A stretch of 17,970 nucleotides of DNA from Haladaptatiplasma sp964454575 (GTDB lineage: Archaea; Thermoplasmatota; Thermoplasmata; Halarchaeoplasmatales; Halarchaeoplasmataceae). This document shows, piece after piece, positions 1-6,822 of the stretch. The position numbers were made by a program, and so were the translations under genes. The first letter of the stretch is position 1, and the number at the start of each line of letters is the position of its first letter. The DNA lies in NCBI GenBank assembly GCA_964454575.1, contig CAYVTG010000035.1, positions 1 through 17,970 on the forward strand, written 5' to 3'. The notes under the pieces are model-generated. The model saw nothing but the letters and a program-made list of their open reading frames with translations. It was not told the DNA's origin and did no database searches.

Positions 1-57
1 CTGATCGAACATGGAAAAAATATCATTCAAACTTCACACGGCTGAACTCTTACCAGT

Positions 58-300
58 CGTGCGAACAAAACCGAAGGTTTTGAGAGTAGGGGGAATTTGC
101 CAAAATTCCGACGTATGAACAAAATTGAAAATTTTGAGAGTAGTTGGAATTTGTTTAAATTCCGACGTGCGAACAAAACCGCAGGTTTCGTGAGTAGAAG
201 GAATTTGTTTAAATTCCTACGTGTGAGCAAAACCCCTGGTTTTGCGAATAGAAGGACTGCTGTCCTTCTTTCTTCACATCAAAGATGTGACGACTAGTAG
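58..300. repeat. Tandem 54-bp repeat array of alternating small hairpins
   Basis: Three complete 54-base units start at 58, 112 and 166, and a diverged fourth starts at 220. Each unit has an A hairpin (CAAAACC, 3-base loop, GGTTTTG), a linker close to GAGAGTAG, a B hairpin (GGAATTT, about 4-base loop, AAATTCC), and a linker close to GACGTGYGAA. Stems change on both arms together: in the second unit A is CAAAATT/AATTTTG. In the fourth unit B is replaced by AGAAGGAC-tgct-GTCCTTCT (250-269). It is followed by TCACATC-aaa-GATGTGA (274-290) and a closing CGACTAGTAG. Linkers are conserved while stems vary. Because 54 is divisible by three, both strands contain open frames with 18-residue repeats, which I regard as artefacts. 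No gene is supported in 1-339. The array ends just upstream of the hypB promoter. Function is unknown. Confidence 0.88.
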
Positions 301-308
301 GAACAAAG

Positions 309-316
309 TTTATAAT
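309..316 (+). promoter_or_regulatory. Box A (TATA) promoter of hypB
   Basis: TTTATAAT lies about 27 bases upstream of the ATG at 340. Transcription would then start almost at the start codon, giving a leaderless or nearly leaderless hypB message. This is inferred from archaeal promoter spacing only. Confidence 0.6.
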
Positions 317-339
317 CTATCTGTGTTTGATTTGGAGTG

Positions 340-1002
340 ATGCACAAAATTTGTGACGTTATGATGGAAAAGAACATACTTGATGAAAACAACCGACTAG
401 CCGAAAAGAACGCTGCCTTATTCAAAGAGCACGATGTCAGGGCATTCAATATATTGGGTGCCATCGGCTCCGGCAAGACAACTTTGATAGAACAGTTATC
501 AGAAGGTATAAAGGATCTACGGGTAGGCGCCATCGCCGGCGACCTGGCAGGACAGGACGATTACCTGCGTTTTAAGAAGAAGGATATACCCGCAGTAGCG
601 ATCAATACCGGTAAAGACTGTCATCTGGACGCACACGATGTTAGTCACGCACTGGAAGAGATACCACTCGAAGATATAGACATCTTGTTCATCGAAAACG
701 TAGGCAACCTGATATGCCCCGTGGATTTTCCACTCGGTACCGAGAAGAGTATAGTGATGATCTCTGTGACCGAAGGGGACGACATGATACGCAAACATCC
801 GCTGATATTCGCACAATCCGAGATCTCGGTTCTGAACAAGATCGACCTTGCAGATCTGATGGAAGTGGATACGGGAGTCATCGAATCTGATTTCAAGAAG
901 ATAAACCCTCACGGAGAATTGATCAAGGTCAACGCTAGAGATGGAGATGGTCTAAAAAGATTGGCTGAATCTATCGGTTTACCCTACGACCTGCCTTTAT
1001 AG
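340..1002 (+). CDS. hypB: Hydrogenase/urease nickel-incorporation GTPase HypB
   Basis: HypB is the SIMIBI-class GTPase that works with HypA to insert nickel into [NiFe]-hydrogenase large subunits in the cytoplasm. Numbering from ATG 340 (220 residues), the P-loop GAIGSGKT is at 40-47, the nickel/zinc-site residues C94 and H95 lie in KDCHLDAH, C126 lies in ENVGNLICP, and the guanine-specificity motif NKID is at 166-169. Length fits archaeal HypB, which lacks the long histidine-rich N-terminus of some bacterial forms. A GTG at 337 is also in frame, but the ATG fits the promoter spacing better; ATGs at 361 and 364 are further options. Its 3' end overlaps the convergent secreted-protein gene by 19 bases. 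No hypA is adjacent. hycI and a ferredoxin subunit at the other end of the window indicate that the cell does make a [NiFe] hydrogenase. Confidence 0.96.
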   Translation: MHKICDVMMEKNILDENNRLAEKNAALFKEHDVRAFNILGAIGSGKTTLIEQLSEGIKDLRVGAIAGDLAGQDDYLRFKKKDIPAVAINTGKDCHLDAHDVSHALEEIPLEDIDILFIENVGNLICPVDFPLGTEKSIVMISVTEGDDMIRKHPLIFAQSEISVLNKIDLADLMEVDTGVIESDFKKINPHGELIKVNARDGDGLKRLAESIGLPYDLPL

Positions 1003-1904
1003 TAAGGTGAGTCTTCCAGCCTTACCACCGAAGTCGTGTCCCTGTTTTTGTAGAATTCTCGGCGCTTCTCGACGGCAACACCTACGATGAAGCTGCTGCC
1101 TATCAAAATACCTACAAGGATCGAAGGTAAACGAGATATCGGCTCAGGTACCGGTAGTACGGAACTACCCATCATCGTATTCTCCAACTCTATGGATTCG
1201 ATGGATATCTGATCCACTTCCGGATTGTAGTCGACACCCAAGAAGAAATTGTTGGCTCCAGAGATGTATTCCGTATTGGAGCGGGTACCGTCAACACGGG
1301 CATCCGTGCTCCAACTATAGTATCCCTTGTGATTTGCAACTGAAAGTTCGAAGAATTCTATAGGCTCTTTACCTGGAACCGTATCGCCCGGTGAACGATT
1401 GACAGAACCGGGTGTCAATATCTCCTGAACTATGAAGAATTTACCTTCAGGGAGTTCGGGGATGTCTTCAAGAGTGAATGAAAAGGTTATCTCTGAAACT
1501 GATGATGATGAGAATACGTTCGATGTGAGATGCAGAGTTCCGATGTACCTGCCATCTACATCCATGGGGCTTTCGAATCTTACGGCTATGTGCGGGAATT
1601 GTTCATGAGGTACATACTCGTGATGAGTCTCCCAATCCACTTGAGAGAGGTCGACTCTAAAATTCATCTCTTCCTGGTCCAAGGGTTCGAACAAAAGGTA
1701 ACTGTACCTAACACCGTACAATTCGGTGGATTCTTTGTACAGGTTTATGGTCGGACCGTATTCCGTAGAGGAGGAAACGTCTATATCGTTAACCGAACCG
1801 AGGGATCCTTGCGCACTAACACTGAGTGCTAACGAAGATATCACTAAGAATAAGAACGCCGCGAAGACCCCGAAACGGGTACCGAACTTTGTTTTTTGCT
1901 TCAT
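984..1904 (-). CDS. Secreted, C-terminally membrane-anchored protein of unknown function
   Basis: I do not recognise a family. The 306-residue product starts with a basic N-terminus and a hydrophobic signal segment ending near residue 31 (SLALSVSA). It continues with about 225 polar, beta-rich residues that would lie outside the cell. It ends with a proline-rich PVPEP stretch, one transmembrane segment at about 260-280, a basic EKRR stop-transfer cluster and a cytoplasmic tail of about 25 residues. This suggests a type I envelope protein. I chose ATG 1904 because AAAGGTG sits about 8 bases upstream; an in-frame GTG at 1913 would add three residues. The gene converges on hypB with a short overlap. 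Upstream, a long AT-rich leader carries TATA-like boxes around 2008-2015 and 1988-1996. Confidence 0.8.
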   Translation of the reverse strand: MKQKTKFGTRFGVFAAFLFLVISSLALSVSAQGSLGSVNDIDVSSSTEYGPTINLYKESTELYGVRYSYLLFEPLDQEEMNFRVDLSQVDWETHHEYVPHEQFPHIAVRFESPMDVDGRYIGTLHLTSNVFSSSSVSEITFSFTLEDIPELPEGKFFIVQEILTPGSVNRSPGDTVPGKEPIEFFELSVANHKGYYSWSTDARVDGTRSNTEYISGANNFFLGVDYNPEVDQISIESIELENTMMGSSVLPVPEPISRLPSILVGILIGSSFIVGVAVEKRREFYKNRDTTSVVRLEDSPYYKGRS

Positions 1905-2007
1905 TTTATGCACCTTTTTCCCAACCCATAAAGAAAAAAAAGGGTTGAGGAGGTTGTTATTACGAGGAGGAGTTTTTTTATCTTGATAGATATAAGAGTT
2001 ATAAGGT

Positions 2008-2015
2008 TATATAAA
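2008..2015 (-). promoter_or_regulatory. Candidate box A for the secreted-protein gene
   Basis: On the minus strand this reads TTTATATA, a close match to the archaeal TATA consensus. It would give a leader of roughly 80 bases before ATG 1904. A second TATA-like stretch at about 1988-1996 would give a shorter leader. The leader contains a CAACCC/GGGTTG inverted repeat around an A-rich loop (about 1922-1947). Confidence 0.4.
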
Positions 2016-2027
2016 AGGAGTTTCGCA

Positions 2028-2041
2028 CAGTTCTCGAACTG
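2028..2041 (-). terminator. Hairpin just downstream of prs
   Basis: CAGTTC-tc-GAACTG is a perfect 6-bp inverted repeat beginning 4 bases past the prs stop codon in the transcript. It is not followed by a strong U-run, so it may be a 3'-end stabilising structure rather than a true terminator. Confidence 0.35.
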
Positions 2042-2045
2042 AGAG

Positions 2046-2900
2046 CTATTCTAGACCGAATACCGATTTCAATATAAGGGGTGCTACCGTCACCTCATTT
2101 CCCTTGCCTTCGATAGTATCAGTACAAAATATACTGTCGCACACTTCACTCAACCTTTGGAACGCATCGCCGACGAAGATGCCGTGGGTACAGCCAACAT
2201 GGACTTCTTCCGCCCCCTGCGCCAAAAGCTGTTTCGAAGCCTCAAGCATCGTCCCGCCTGTGGAGATTATGTCGTCCAGGATGACCACTGTCTTACCCTC
2301 TACGTTCATACCTTTGGGTTCGATCTTAACTGTTTCTCCGTCTATCCGTTCCTTAACCAGGTGGTCCCATTCTACCTTCACTTCTTCGGCCGCTTCTTTT
2401 ATGCGCTGGATGCCGCCTTCGTCGGGAGATAAGAATAAGTCCGGGTCATGTAACTCAGCATGGTCAGCCAGCCACCCCATGGCGCTGAGATTGCCGGCCG
2501 GTATCGTAAAGTAATCTGTTATCTTGCTGGAGTGGAGGTCTACACTGTAGAATGAATCTGCCTGGATCTCTATCCTTTTTGCTATGGATCTGGCGCTGAT
2601 CGGTTCACCTCTACGAAAACACTGGTCCTGTCTTGCGTAGGAAAAATAAGGGACTACAACGGAGAGAGAGCGTGCTCCACCCTGGAATATGGCGTCCTGC
2701 AAAAGGAACAGATCCAGTATGTTCTCCGAGGGGTATGTAGTATTGACGAGAACACAATCTTCGCCACTTACATCGCCCTTCAAACGAACGTATCGTTCAC
2801 CGTCGGGGAATATCTTGTGTTCTACTTCTATCACTTCACCATCAAGCCGTTCAGCGAGCCTAGCGCATAGTGCCGGAGAGCCTGGTCCTTTCACCAACAT
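2046..2900 (-). CDS. prs: Ribose-phosphate pyrophosphokinase (PRPP synthetase)
   Basis: The enzyme makes 5-phosphoribosyl diphosphate from ribose 5-phosphate and ATP for purine, pyrimidine, histidine and tryptophan synthesis. The 284-residue protein matches the archaeal short form. The ATP/flexible-loop region FSYARQDQCFRRGEPISAR is at about 86-104, DLHS is at 121-124, the catalytic KER is at 183-185, and the PRPP-binding loop VILDDIISTGGTM is at 206-218. The N-terminus has the family pattern of a conserved FPDGE motif (31-35). The gene stands alone and diverges from the COG1395-type regulator. A weak TATA-like TTCTAAAA lies about 27-34 bases upstream of the ATG, which would make it nearly leaderless. 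No neighbour belongs to nucleotide synthesis. Confidence 0.97.
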   Translation of the reverse strand: MLVKGPGSPALCARLAERLDGEVIEVEHKIFPDGERYVRLKGDVSGEDCVLVNTTYPSENILDLFLLQDAIFQGGARSLSVVVPYFSYARQDQCFRRGEPISARSIAKRIEIQADSFYSVDLHSSKITDYFTIPAGNLSAMGWLADHAELHDPDLFLSPDEGGIQRIKEAAEEVKVEWDHLVKERIDGETVKIEPKGMNVEGKTVVILDDIISTGGTMLEASKQLLAQGAEEVHVGCTHGIFVGDAFQRLSEVCDSIFCTDTIEGKGNEVTVAPLILKSVFGLE

Positions 2901-2980
2901 ATTACCACAGGGAAAGAACAGGGGGTTTTAGAATTTTCGTTTGATGATGAGATCATTTAGCCTTGGTAAAGCCGCCAAAC

Positions 2981-2988
2981 TTATATAG
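2981..2988 (+). promoter_or_regulatory. Box A promoter of the COG1395-type regulator
   Basis: TTATATAG follows CCGCCAAAC, a plausible BRE, and is centred about 28 bases before ATG 3013. Transcription probably starts at or next to the start codon, giving a leaderless message. Confidence 0.65.
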
Positions 2989-3012
2989 TACTGCAAACTA
3001 ATTTTAACACCC

Positions 3013-3963
3013 ATGAACAGGGCACAGTTGATCGACGATGTAAGAGGAGTGCTGGCCAAAGCAGGATTCTATCTCTCCGAAAAACATTACGATAGAGGTA
3101 TAAGTTTCGATGTTATCGCACGTCGAGATAACATACTTTTGATAATCAATATCATGGTGAACGCCGACAGTTCCCGTGTTCGTAATGCACGAGAGATGCA
3201 GATATTGGCAAATGCACTGAACGGCTCTGCTCTTTTCATCTCACTAAAAGGAGGACGGCGAAAACTTGAACGCGGTGTGATATACTCCAGGAGAGGTATA
3301 CCCGTGATATCGGCAGACACCATGGAAGATCTTTTTCTCGAAGGGATACCACCCTATGTGTTCTCTGCCCCCGGCGGCTTTTACGTAACTATCGATTCGG
3401 ACATACTCAAAAGAGCAAGAAGTGACCAGAGGATATCTCTCGGTACTCTAGCTGAGATCGCGGGTGTTTCACGGAAGGCCATACAGAAATACGAAGATGG
3501 TATGGGAGTTGACCTGGACGTTGCATTGAGGCTGGAAGAATTCCTGGGTGAAGATCTGATAATGCCCTTGAATCCTCTGGATTACAGTAAAGAAGACGTT
3601 GAGGAACTGGAGAGCCTGGACATAAAAGATGGATTCCAGAGGGCGATATTCCAGTCTCTGCTCACCATCGGTTACGATATAGTCCCTACATATCACTGCC
3701 CCTTCGAAGCTATCACATCCGATGATGACATAGTGCTCCTCAGCGGCCTCCATTCCAAGGGTAATACGGACCTGAAGAGCAAGGCTAAGATAGTGGCAAA
3801 TTTATCTTCGGTGACAGAAAAGAGATCGGTGATATTCCTTGATAAAAGATACACGAAGACCAGTATAGAAGGTACGCCGCTCATCTCTCATCGAGAGCTG
3901 ATATATCTTGATTCCAAAAACGATATCCTGGAGCTGCTCAAGGAAAGAACAGAGAGGAGTTGA
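3013..3963 (+). CDS. Archaeal HTH-type transcriptional regulator, COG1395-like
   Basis: The 316-residue protein resembles the widely conserved archaeal family annotated as a putative HTH-type transcriptional regulatory protein. Its N-terminal about 125 residues form an alpha/beta domain (IDDVRGVLAKAGF, then FDVIARRDNILLIINIMVN) that recalls restriction-endonuclease-like folds. A central Cro/C1-type helix-turn-helix lies at about 131-185 (LGTLAEIAGVSRKAIQKYE). A second alpha/beta domain follows at about 205-316, resembling the first (FQRAIFQSLLTIGYDIV). Targets are unknown. It is followed after 4 bases by a TTG-start gene, so the two are probably co-transcribed. Confidence 0.85.
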   Translation: MNRAQLIDDVRGVLAKAGFYLSEKHYDRGISFDVIARRDNILLIINIMVNADSSRVRNAREMQILANALNGSALFISLKGGRRKLERGVIYSRRGIPVISADTMEDLFLEGIPPYVFSAPGGFYVTIDSDILKRARSDQRISLGTLAEIAGVSRKAIQKYEDGMGVDLDVALRLEEFLGEDLIMPLNPLDYSKEDVEELESLDIKDGFQRAIFQSLLTIGYDIVPTYHCPFEAITSDDDIVLLSGLHSKGNTDLKSKAKIVANLSSVTEKRSVIFLDKRYTKTSIEGTPLISHRELIYLDSKNDILELLKERTERS

Positions 3964-3967
3964 ATAA

Positions 3968-4609
3968 TTGTACGAACTAAAAAATCCGGAAAATAATCAT
4001 ATCTATCTGGAAGGCGTAGTCAAGGGTCTCGTCCAGGAATCCATCAGGATCAAGGAGATATACAAAGGACTGGAATTCTCGGTGGGCGGGCTACCTATCT
4101 CGGCTGAAGAATTGAGAGCCCTTGAAAACATGGACGATCCTTTGGATCTGGATTACGAACTGAGTACTCCTGAACTCGCTTACGCCAATAATCTCAAAAG
4201 ATTCGGAGATGTGATGATACCACCGCCCTCTTATACGGTGTTCTTAAAATACTGCGATGAGAACGGAATCAAGGTGCACCCTCTGGATATGGATGATGAC
4301 CACTTCACCATGGCTTACTGTAAACACGTCTCGGGAACGAATTGGATTATGCAGTCGTTCCGGGAAAAGAGGCTATTGAGAAAGACCATCCCGGGAGACA
4401 CTCCGAGGGAATTCGCTGTGAATTGGGATACCGAGATAAACCGATTGAAGGGGTATCGGGCCCTTGAGGAGCACCGGGAGGAAGTGATGGCGAAGAACAT
4501 AAGGCGTCTCTCAAAGATGGGCGATATATTCTCCATAGTAGAATTCGAAAGACTTGACGGTATTTTAGATAAATTGAGATCAGCGAACTGCACACTTTTT
4601 GAACGATAA
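3968..4609 (+). CDS. Conserved hypothetical protein in operon with the COG1395-type regulator
   Basis: I cannot assign a function. The 213-residue product is soluble and acidic, with no signal or membrane segment. The start appears to be TTG 3968: a good ribosome site (GAGAGGAG) ends about 8 bases upstream and the protein reads sensibly from there. The central and C-terminal parts (FLKYCDENGIKVHPLD; REKRLLRK; EEHREEVMAKNIRRLSKMGD) faintly recall TraB/GumN-like proteins, where an arginine-rich helix precedes a conserved Met-Ala, but this is only an impression. It lies 4 bases after the regulator and is therefore a likely functional partner. The next gene has its own promoter in the 54-base gap. 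Confidence 0.75.
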   Translation: MYELKNPENNHIYLEGVVKGLVQESIRIKEIYKGLEFSVGGLPISAEELRALENMDDPLDLDYELSTPELAYANNLKRFGDVMIPPPSYTVFLKYCDENGIKVHPLDMDDDHFTMAYCKHVSGTNWIMQSFREKRLLRKTIPGDTPREFAVNWDTEINRLKGYRALEEHREEVMAKNIRRLSKMGDIFSIVEFERLDGILDKLRSANCTLFER

Positions 4610-4612
4610 ATA

Positions 4613-4620
4613 TTATATAC
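4613..4620 (+). promoter_or_regulatory. Box A promoter of the bactofilin-orc1-OB operon
   Basis: TTATATAC lies 44-51 bases before ATG 4664. A start about 25 bases downstream would leave a leader of about 20 bases carrying the ribosome site AAGAGGT at about 4650-4656. This is the only clear promoter seen for the three-gene operon. Confidence 0.6.
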
Positions 4621-4663
4621 GCAATCTTTTGATGGAGTGTGAGCGAACATAAGAGGTTAAATC

Positions 4664-5638
4664 ATGCCAACAAGCAAAGATGCGATAAGGCGAAGATTAG
4701 AAAAATACCAGTCCAACATAAAGAAACTGAAAACCCAGCGAATAAAACTTCAGAAAGAACTAGTTCGCTTGAGGGACGAAAAAAGAAAGATACTCGAGGA
4801 TAAAAGAAAGGTTATAGAGGACAAAGACAGGGTGATAAAAGAGATGAGAAACCGGCTGAGTGAAGCCGGTGATTTCAAGGATCTGGTGCAGGAGAAAAAA
4901 TCTCTACTCCAGGATCTTGAAGATGAAAACACTCAGCTCAGAACTGAAATCGAAGAGCTGGATGAAGAGAATCATAGATTGAACGAGGAGTTGGATAAAT
5001 ACGACGATAGAGATGGAACTAACTCCATACGTACATCGGAAGAATTGATATTGCATTCGAACTCGCAAGTAGTGGGAGACATTTACTGCGACGGCAAGTT
5101 GATCCTGGAAGACGATGTATCCGTAAAAGGCTGTATAACCGGGGGAAACGACGTTACTATCGGGGACTCTGTTTTCATCGACGGCGATATAATGGCCACC
5201 AAGGGCATCGTTAAGATCGGCTCCAAGGGGCAGATCCAAGGTATGATACGAGCCGGAGCCGTTGATATCGGTTCAAAGTCCAACACGGGTTCCATCGAAA
5301 GCGACGGCGACGTTAACATAGGTGAAGGCTCCGAAGTAGGAGATATATCTGCTATAGGAGACGTAGATCTTAAAAAGAATGTAAAAGTGGACGGAAGCAT
5401 CGAATACTCCGGTGAATTGAAGGCCGCCAGTAGAGTGGCCATAACCGGTTCGGTATTACCTCGTACGAAAGAAGAGATACAGAAAGAGGAAGATGACGAG
5501 AAAGATGGTGCTGAAATATGGGGTGAAGAGTCAGAAGAGGAAGATGACGAGGACAAAATATTCTGCCCGATATGTAATTCACCCACAGAAGAAGACTCGG
5601 ATTACTGCGGCTCGTGCGGAGCAGAGATGCGTAAATGA
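4664..5638 (+). CDS. Coiled-coil / bactofilin-like beta-helix / zinc-ribbon protein
   Basis: The 324-residue protein has three parts. Residues about 10-115 are a long charged coiled coil (KKLKTQRIKLQKELVRLRDE and following heptads). Residues about 125-270 show the repeating pattern of short beta strands and glycines typical of bactofilin/polymer-forming cytoskeletal domains (VVGDIYCDGKLILEDDVSVKG, DVTIGDSVFIDGDI, VNIGEGSEVGDI, VKVDGSIEYSGELKA). After a very acidic linker comes a C-terminal zinc ribbon with C301, C304, C315 and C318. Bactofilins self-assemble into filaments at membranes; a scaffold role is inferred here. The gene leads an operon with orc1/cdc6 (19-base gap) and a membrane OB-fold protein, which may tie it to replication or chromosome placement. 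The fusion to both a coiled coil and a zinc ribbon is unusual in my experience. Confidence 0.82.
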   Translation: MPTSKDAIRRRLEKYQSNIKKLKTQRIKLQKELVRLRDEKRKILEDKRKVIEDKDRVIKEMRNRLSEAGDFKDLVQEKKSLLQDLEDENTQLRTEIEELDEENHRLNEELDKYDDRDGTNSIRTSEELILHSNSQVVGDIYCDGKLILEDDVSVKGCITGGNDVTIGDSVFIDGDIMATKGIVKIGSKGQIQGMIRAGAVDIGSKSNTGSIESDGDVNIGEGSEVGDISAIGDVDLKKNVKVDGSIEYSGELKAASRVAITGSVLPRTKEEIQKEEDDEKDGAEIWGEESEEEDDEDKIFCPICNSPTEEDSDYCGSCGAEMRK

Positions 5639-5657
5639 ACTTTAAAAGGCGAGATAA

Positions 5658-6821
5658 ATGAGTTTCAAATCCCCTTCCGGACGGGTGATAAAGAACCCGA
5701 GAAAACTGTCCTTCGATTACGTTCCGGATAAACTACCTCATCGTGATGAACAGCAGCAGAATCTATTCATGCTCTTTCGAAGAGTGGTGGAAAACGGTGT
5801 GTCTCAAAATGCGTTTCTACACGGTAATGTGGGTACGGGAAAAACCGCATCGGCAAAAAGATTTTGCTTGGATTACAAAGAATGGGCCTCTGAGAAGGGG
5901 AAGTCCGTGGACCATATTTTTGTCAATTGCAGAAGAAGAAGTAATAAAAGTTCCATAATGTGGAAACTTGTATCTCATTTCGACAAGAATTTTCCGGACA
6001 GAGGTTTTTCCGTAGGGGAGATGATGGGGATAATGAAGAAACACATCAACAAAAACAGCACCCATCTGTTCGTCGTACTCGACGAGGCCGACGCCCTGAT
6101 ACAGCGTGACGGACCGGAGCTGGTATTCCTTTTGTCTCGTTTCGATGATGAAAACACCATACCGGTGGGAAGTGTATCCCTTATATTGATATCTCAGAAA
6201 AACGTACTTGAATTACTGGACGAGAGCGCCTTGAGTACATTCAAAAGGAGTAACCGTATACTGTTTCCATCCTACGATAAAGATGAGATGAAGGATATCC
6301 TTTTCTACCGTTCTGAACTCGCCCTGTATCCCGGCTCGATAGAAGAAGATGAGATCGACCTACTGTCGCTCATAGCCGCAGAAAGAGGTGATGCGCGTTT
6401 GGGTATAGAGCTCATGGAGAAATCCGCAATGTTGGCTGAGCAAAAAGGGGAGAACAGTATCGGACCGGAAGATATCAGAACGGCGAAAGCAGATGTGGAC
6501 CCACATATGACCGTGAGCCGTCTAAAGGCCATCAATAAAAACGAAAGGATGATACTTCTGGCCGCAGTACAAAAATTACGTAACAGCTCCTTCGTGACCA
6601 CAGGAGATCTGGAAAAACATTACAATATGTTGTGTGAAAATTACGGATGCAGCAGTCTTGGACACACTCAATTCTGGAAATATCTTAACTCACTGTCTGC
6701 CGAAGGGCTGCTGGATACCGAAACGGCGTCCTCCGGTAAGGGTCGTACCACCAGGATATCTCTGAATGATATCCCTGCAGACGTTCTTGAAAAGAAGCTA
6801 AAGGTTCTAGTCGAGGGCTGA
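5658..6821 (+). CDS. orc1: Replication initiator Orc1/Cdc6
   Basis: This is an AAA+ origin-binding ATPase that marks archaeal replication origins and helps load MCM. In the 387-residue product, Walker A GNVGTGKT is at 56-63, Walker B VVLDEAD at 139-145, a sensor 1 region ISQKN at 178-182, and sensor 2 GDARLG at 244-249. The C-terminal winged helix (about 295-387) ends in a GRTTRISL beta-wing, as in other Cdc6 proteins. ATG 5658 follows a weak GGCGAG ribosome site. The gene is second in an operon behind the bactofilin-like gene and 1 base before the membrane OB-fold gene. I found no origin recognition box repeats or AT-rich unwinding region beside it, so it is probably not next to its own origin; it may be a secondary Orc paralogue. 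Confidence 0.94.
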   Translation: MSFKSPSGRVIKNPRKLSFDYVPDKLPHRDEQQQNLFMLFRRVVENGVSQNAFLHGNVGTGKTASAKRFCLDYKEWASEKGKSVDHIFVNCRRRSNKSSIMWKLVSHFDKNFPDRGFSVGEMMGIMKKHINKNSTHLFVVLDEADALIQRDGPELVFLLSRFDDENTIPVGSVSLILISQKNVLELLDESALSTFKRSNRILFPSYDKDEMKDILFYRSELALYPGSIEEDEIDLLSLIAAERGDARLGIELMEKSAMLAEQKGENSIGPEDIRTAKADVDPHMTVSRLKAINKNERMILLAAVQKLRNSSFVTTGDLEKHYNMLCENYGCSSLGHTQFWKYLNSLSAEGLLDTETASSGKGRTTRISLNDIPADVLEKKLKVLVEG

Positions 6822-6822
6822 G

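Noticed and set aside
27..297. Overlapping open frames on both strands with 18-residue repeats (RRNLNKF-like on -, RRNLFKF-like on +)
   Set aside because: They follow directly from a 54-bp DNA repeat whose length is a multiple of three. The same peptide rhythm appears on both strands and the DNA is better explained by hairpin pairing.
58..300. CRISPR array
   Set aside because: The repeated parts are short stems with tiny loops and there are no unique spacers of constant length between identical repeats. No cas genes are present.
1081..1160. PEP-CTERM-like sorting signal (PVPEP, then a hydrophobic stretch and EKRR) in the minus-strand secreted protein
   Set aside because: A true sorting tail ends within a few residues after the basic cluster, but here about 25 more residues follow, so a simple membrane anchor is more likely.
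1681..1700. GGTTCGA resembling a tRNA T-loop
   Set aside because: No matching acceptor, D or anticodon arms surround it, and it lies inside a coding sequence.
5083..5586. Minus-strand open frame of 167 codons, rich in serine and proline
   Set aside because: It is the shadow of the bactofilin-like gene and has no promoter or ribosome site of its own.
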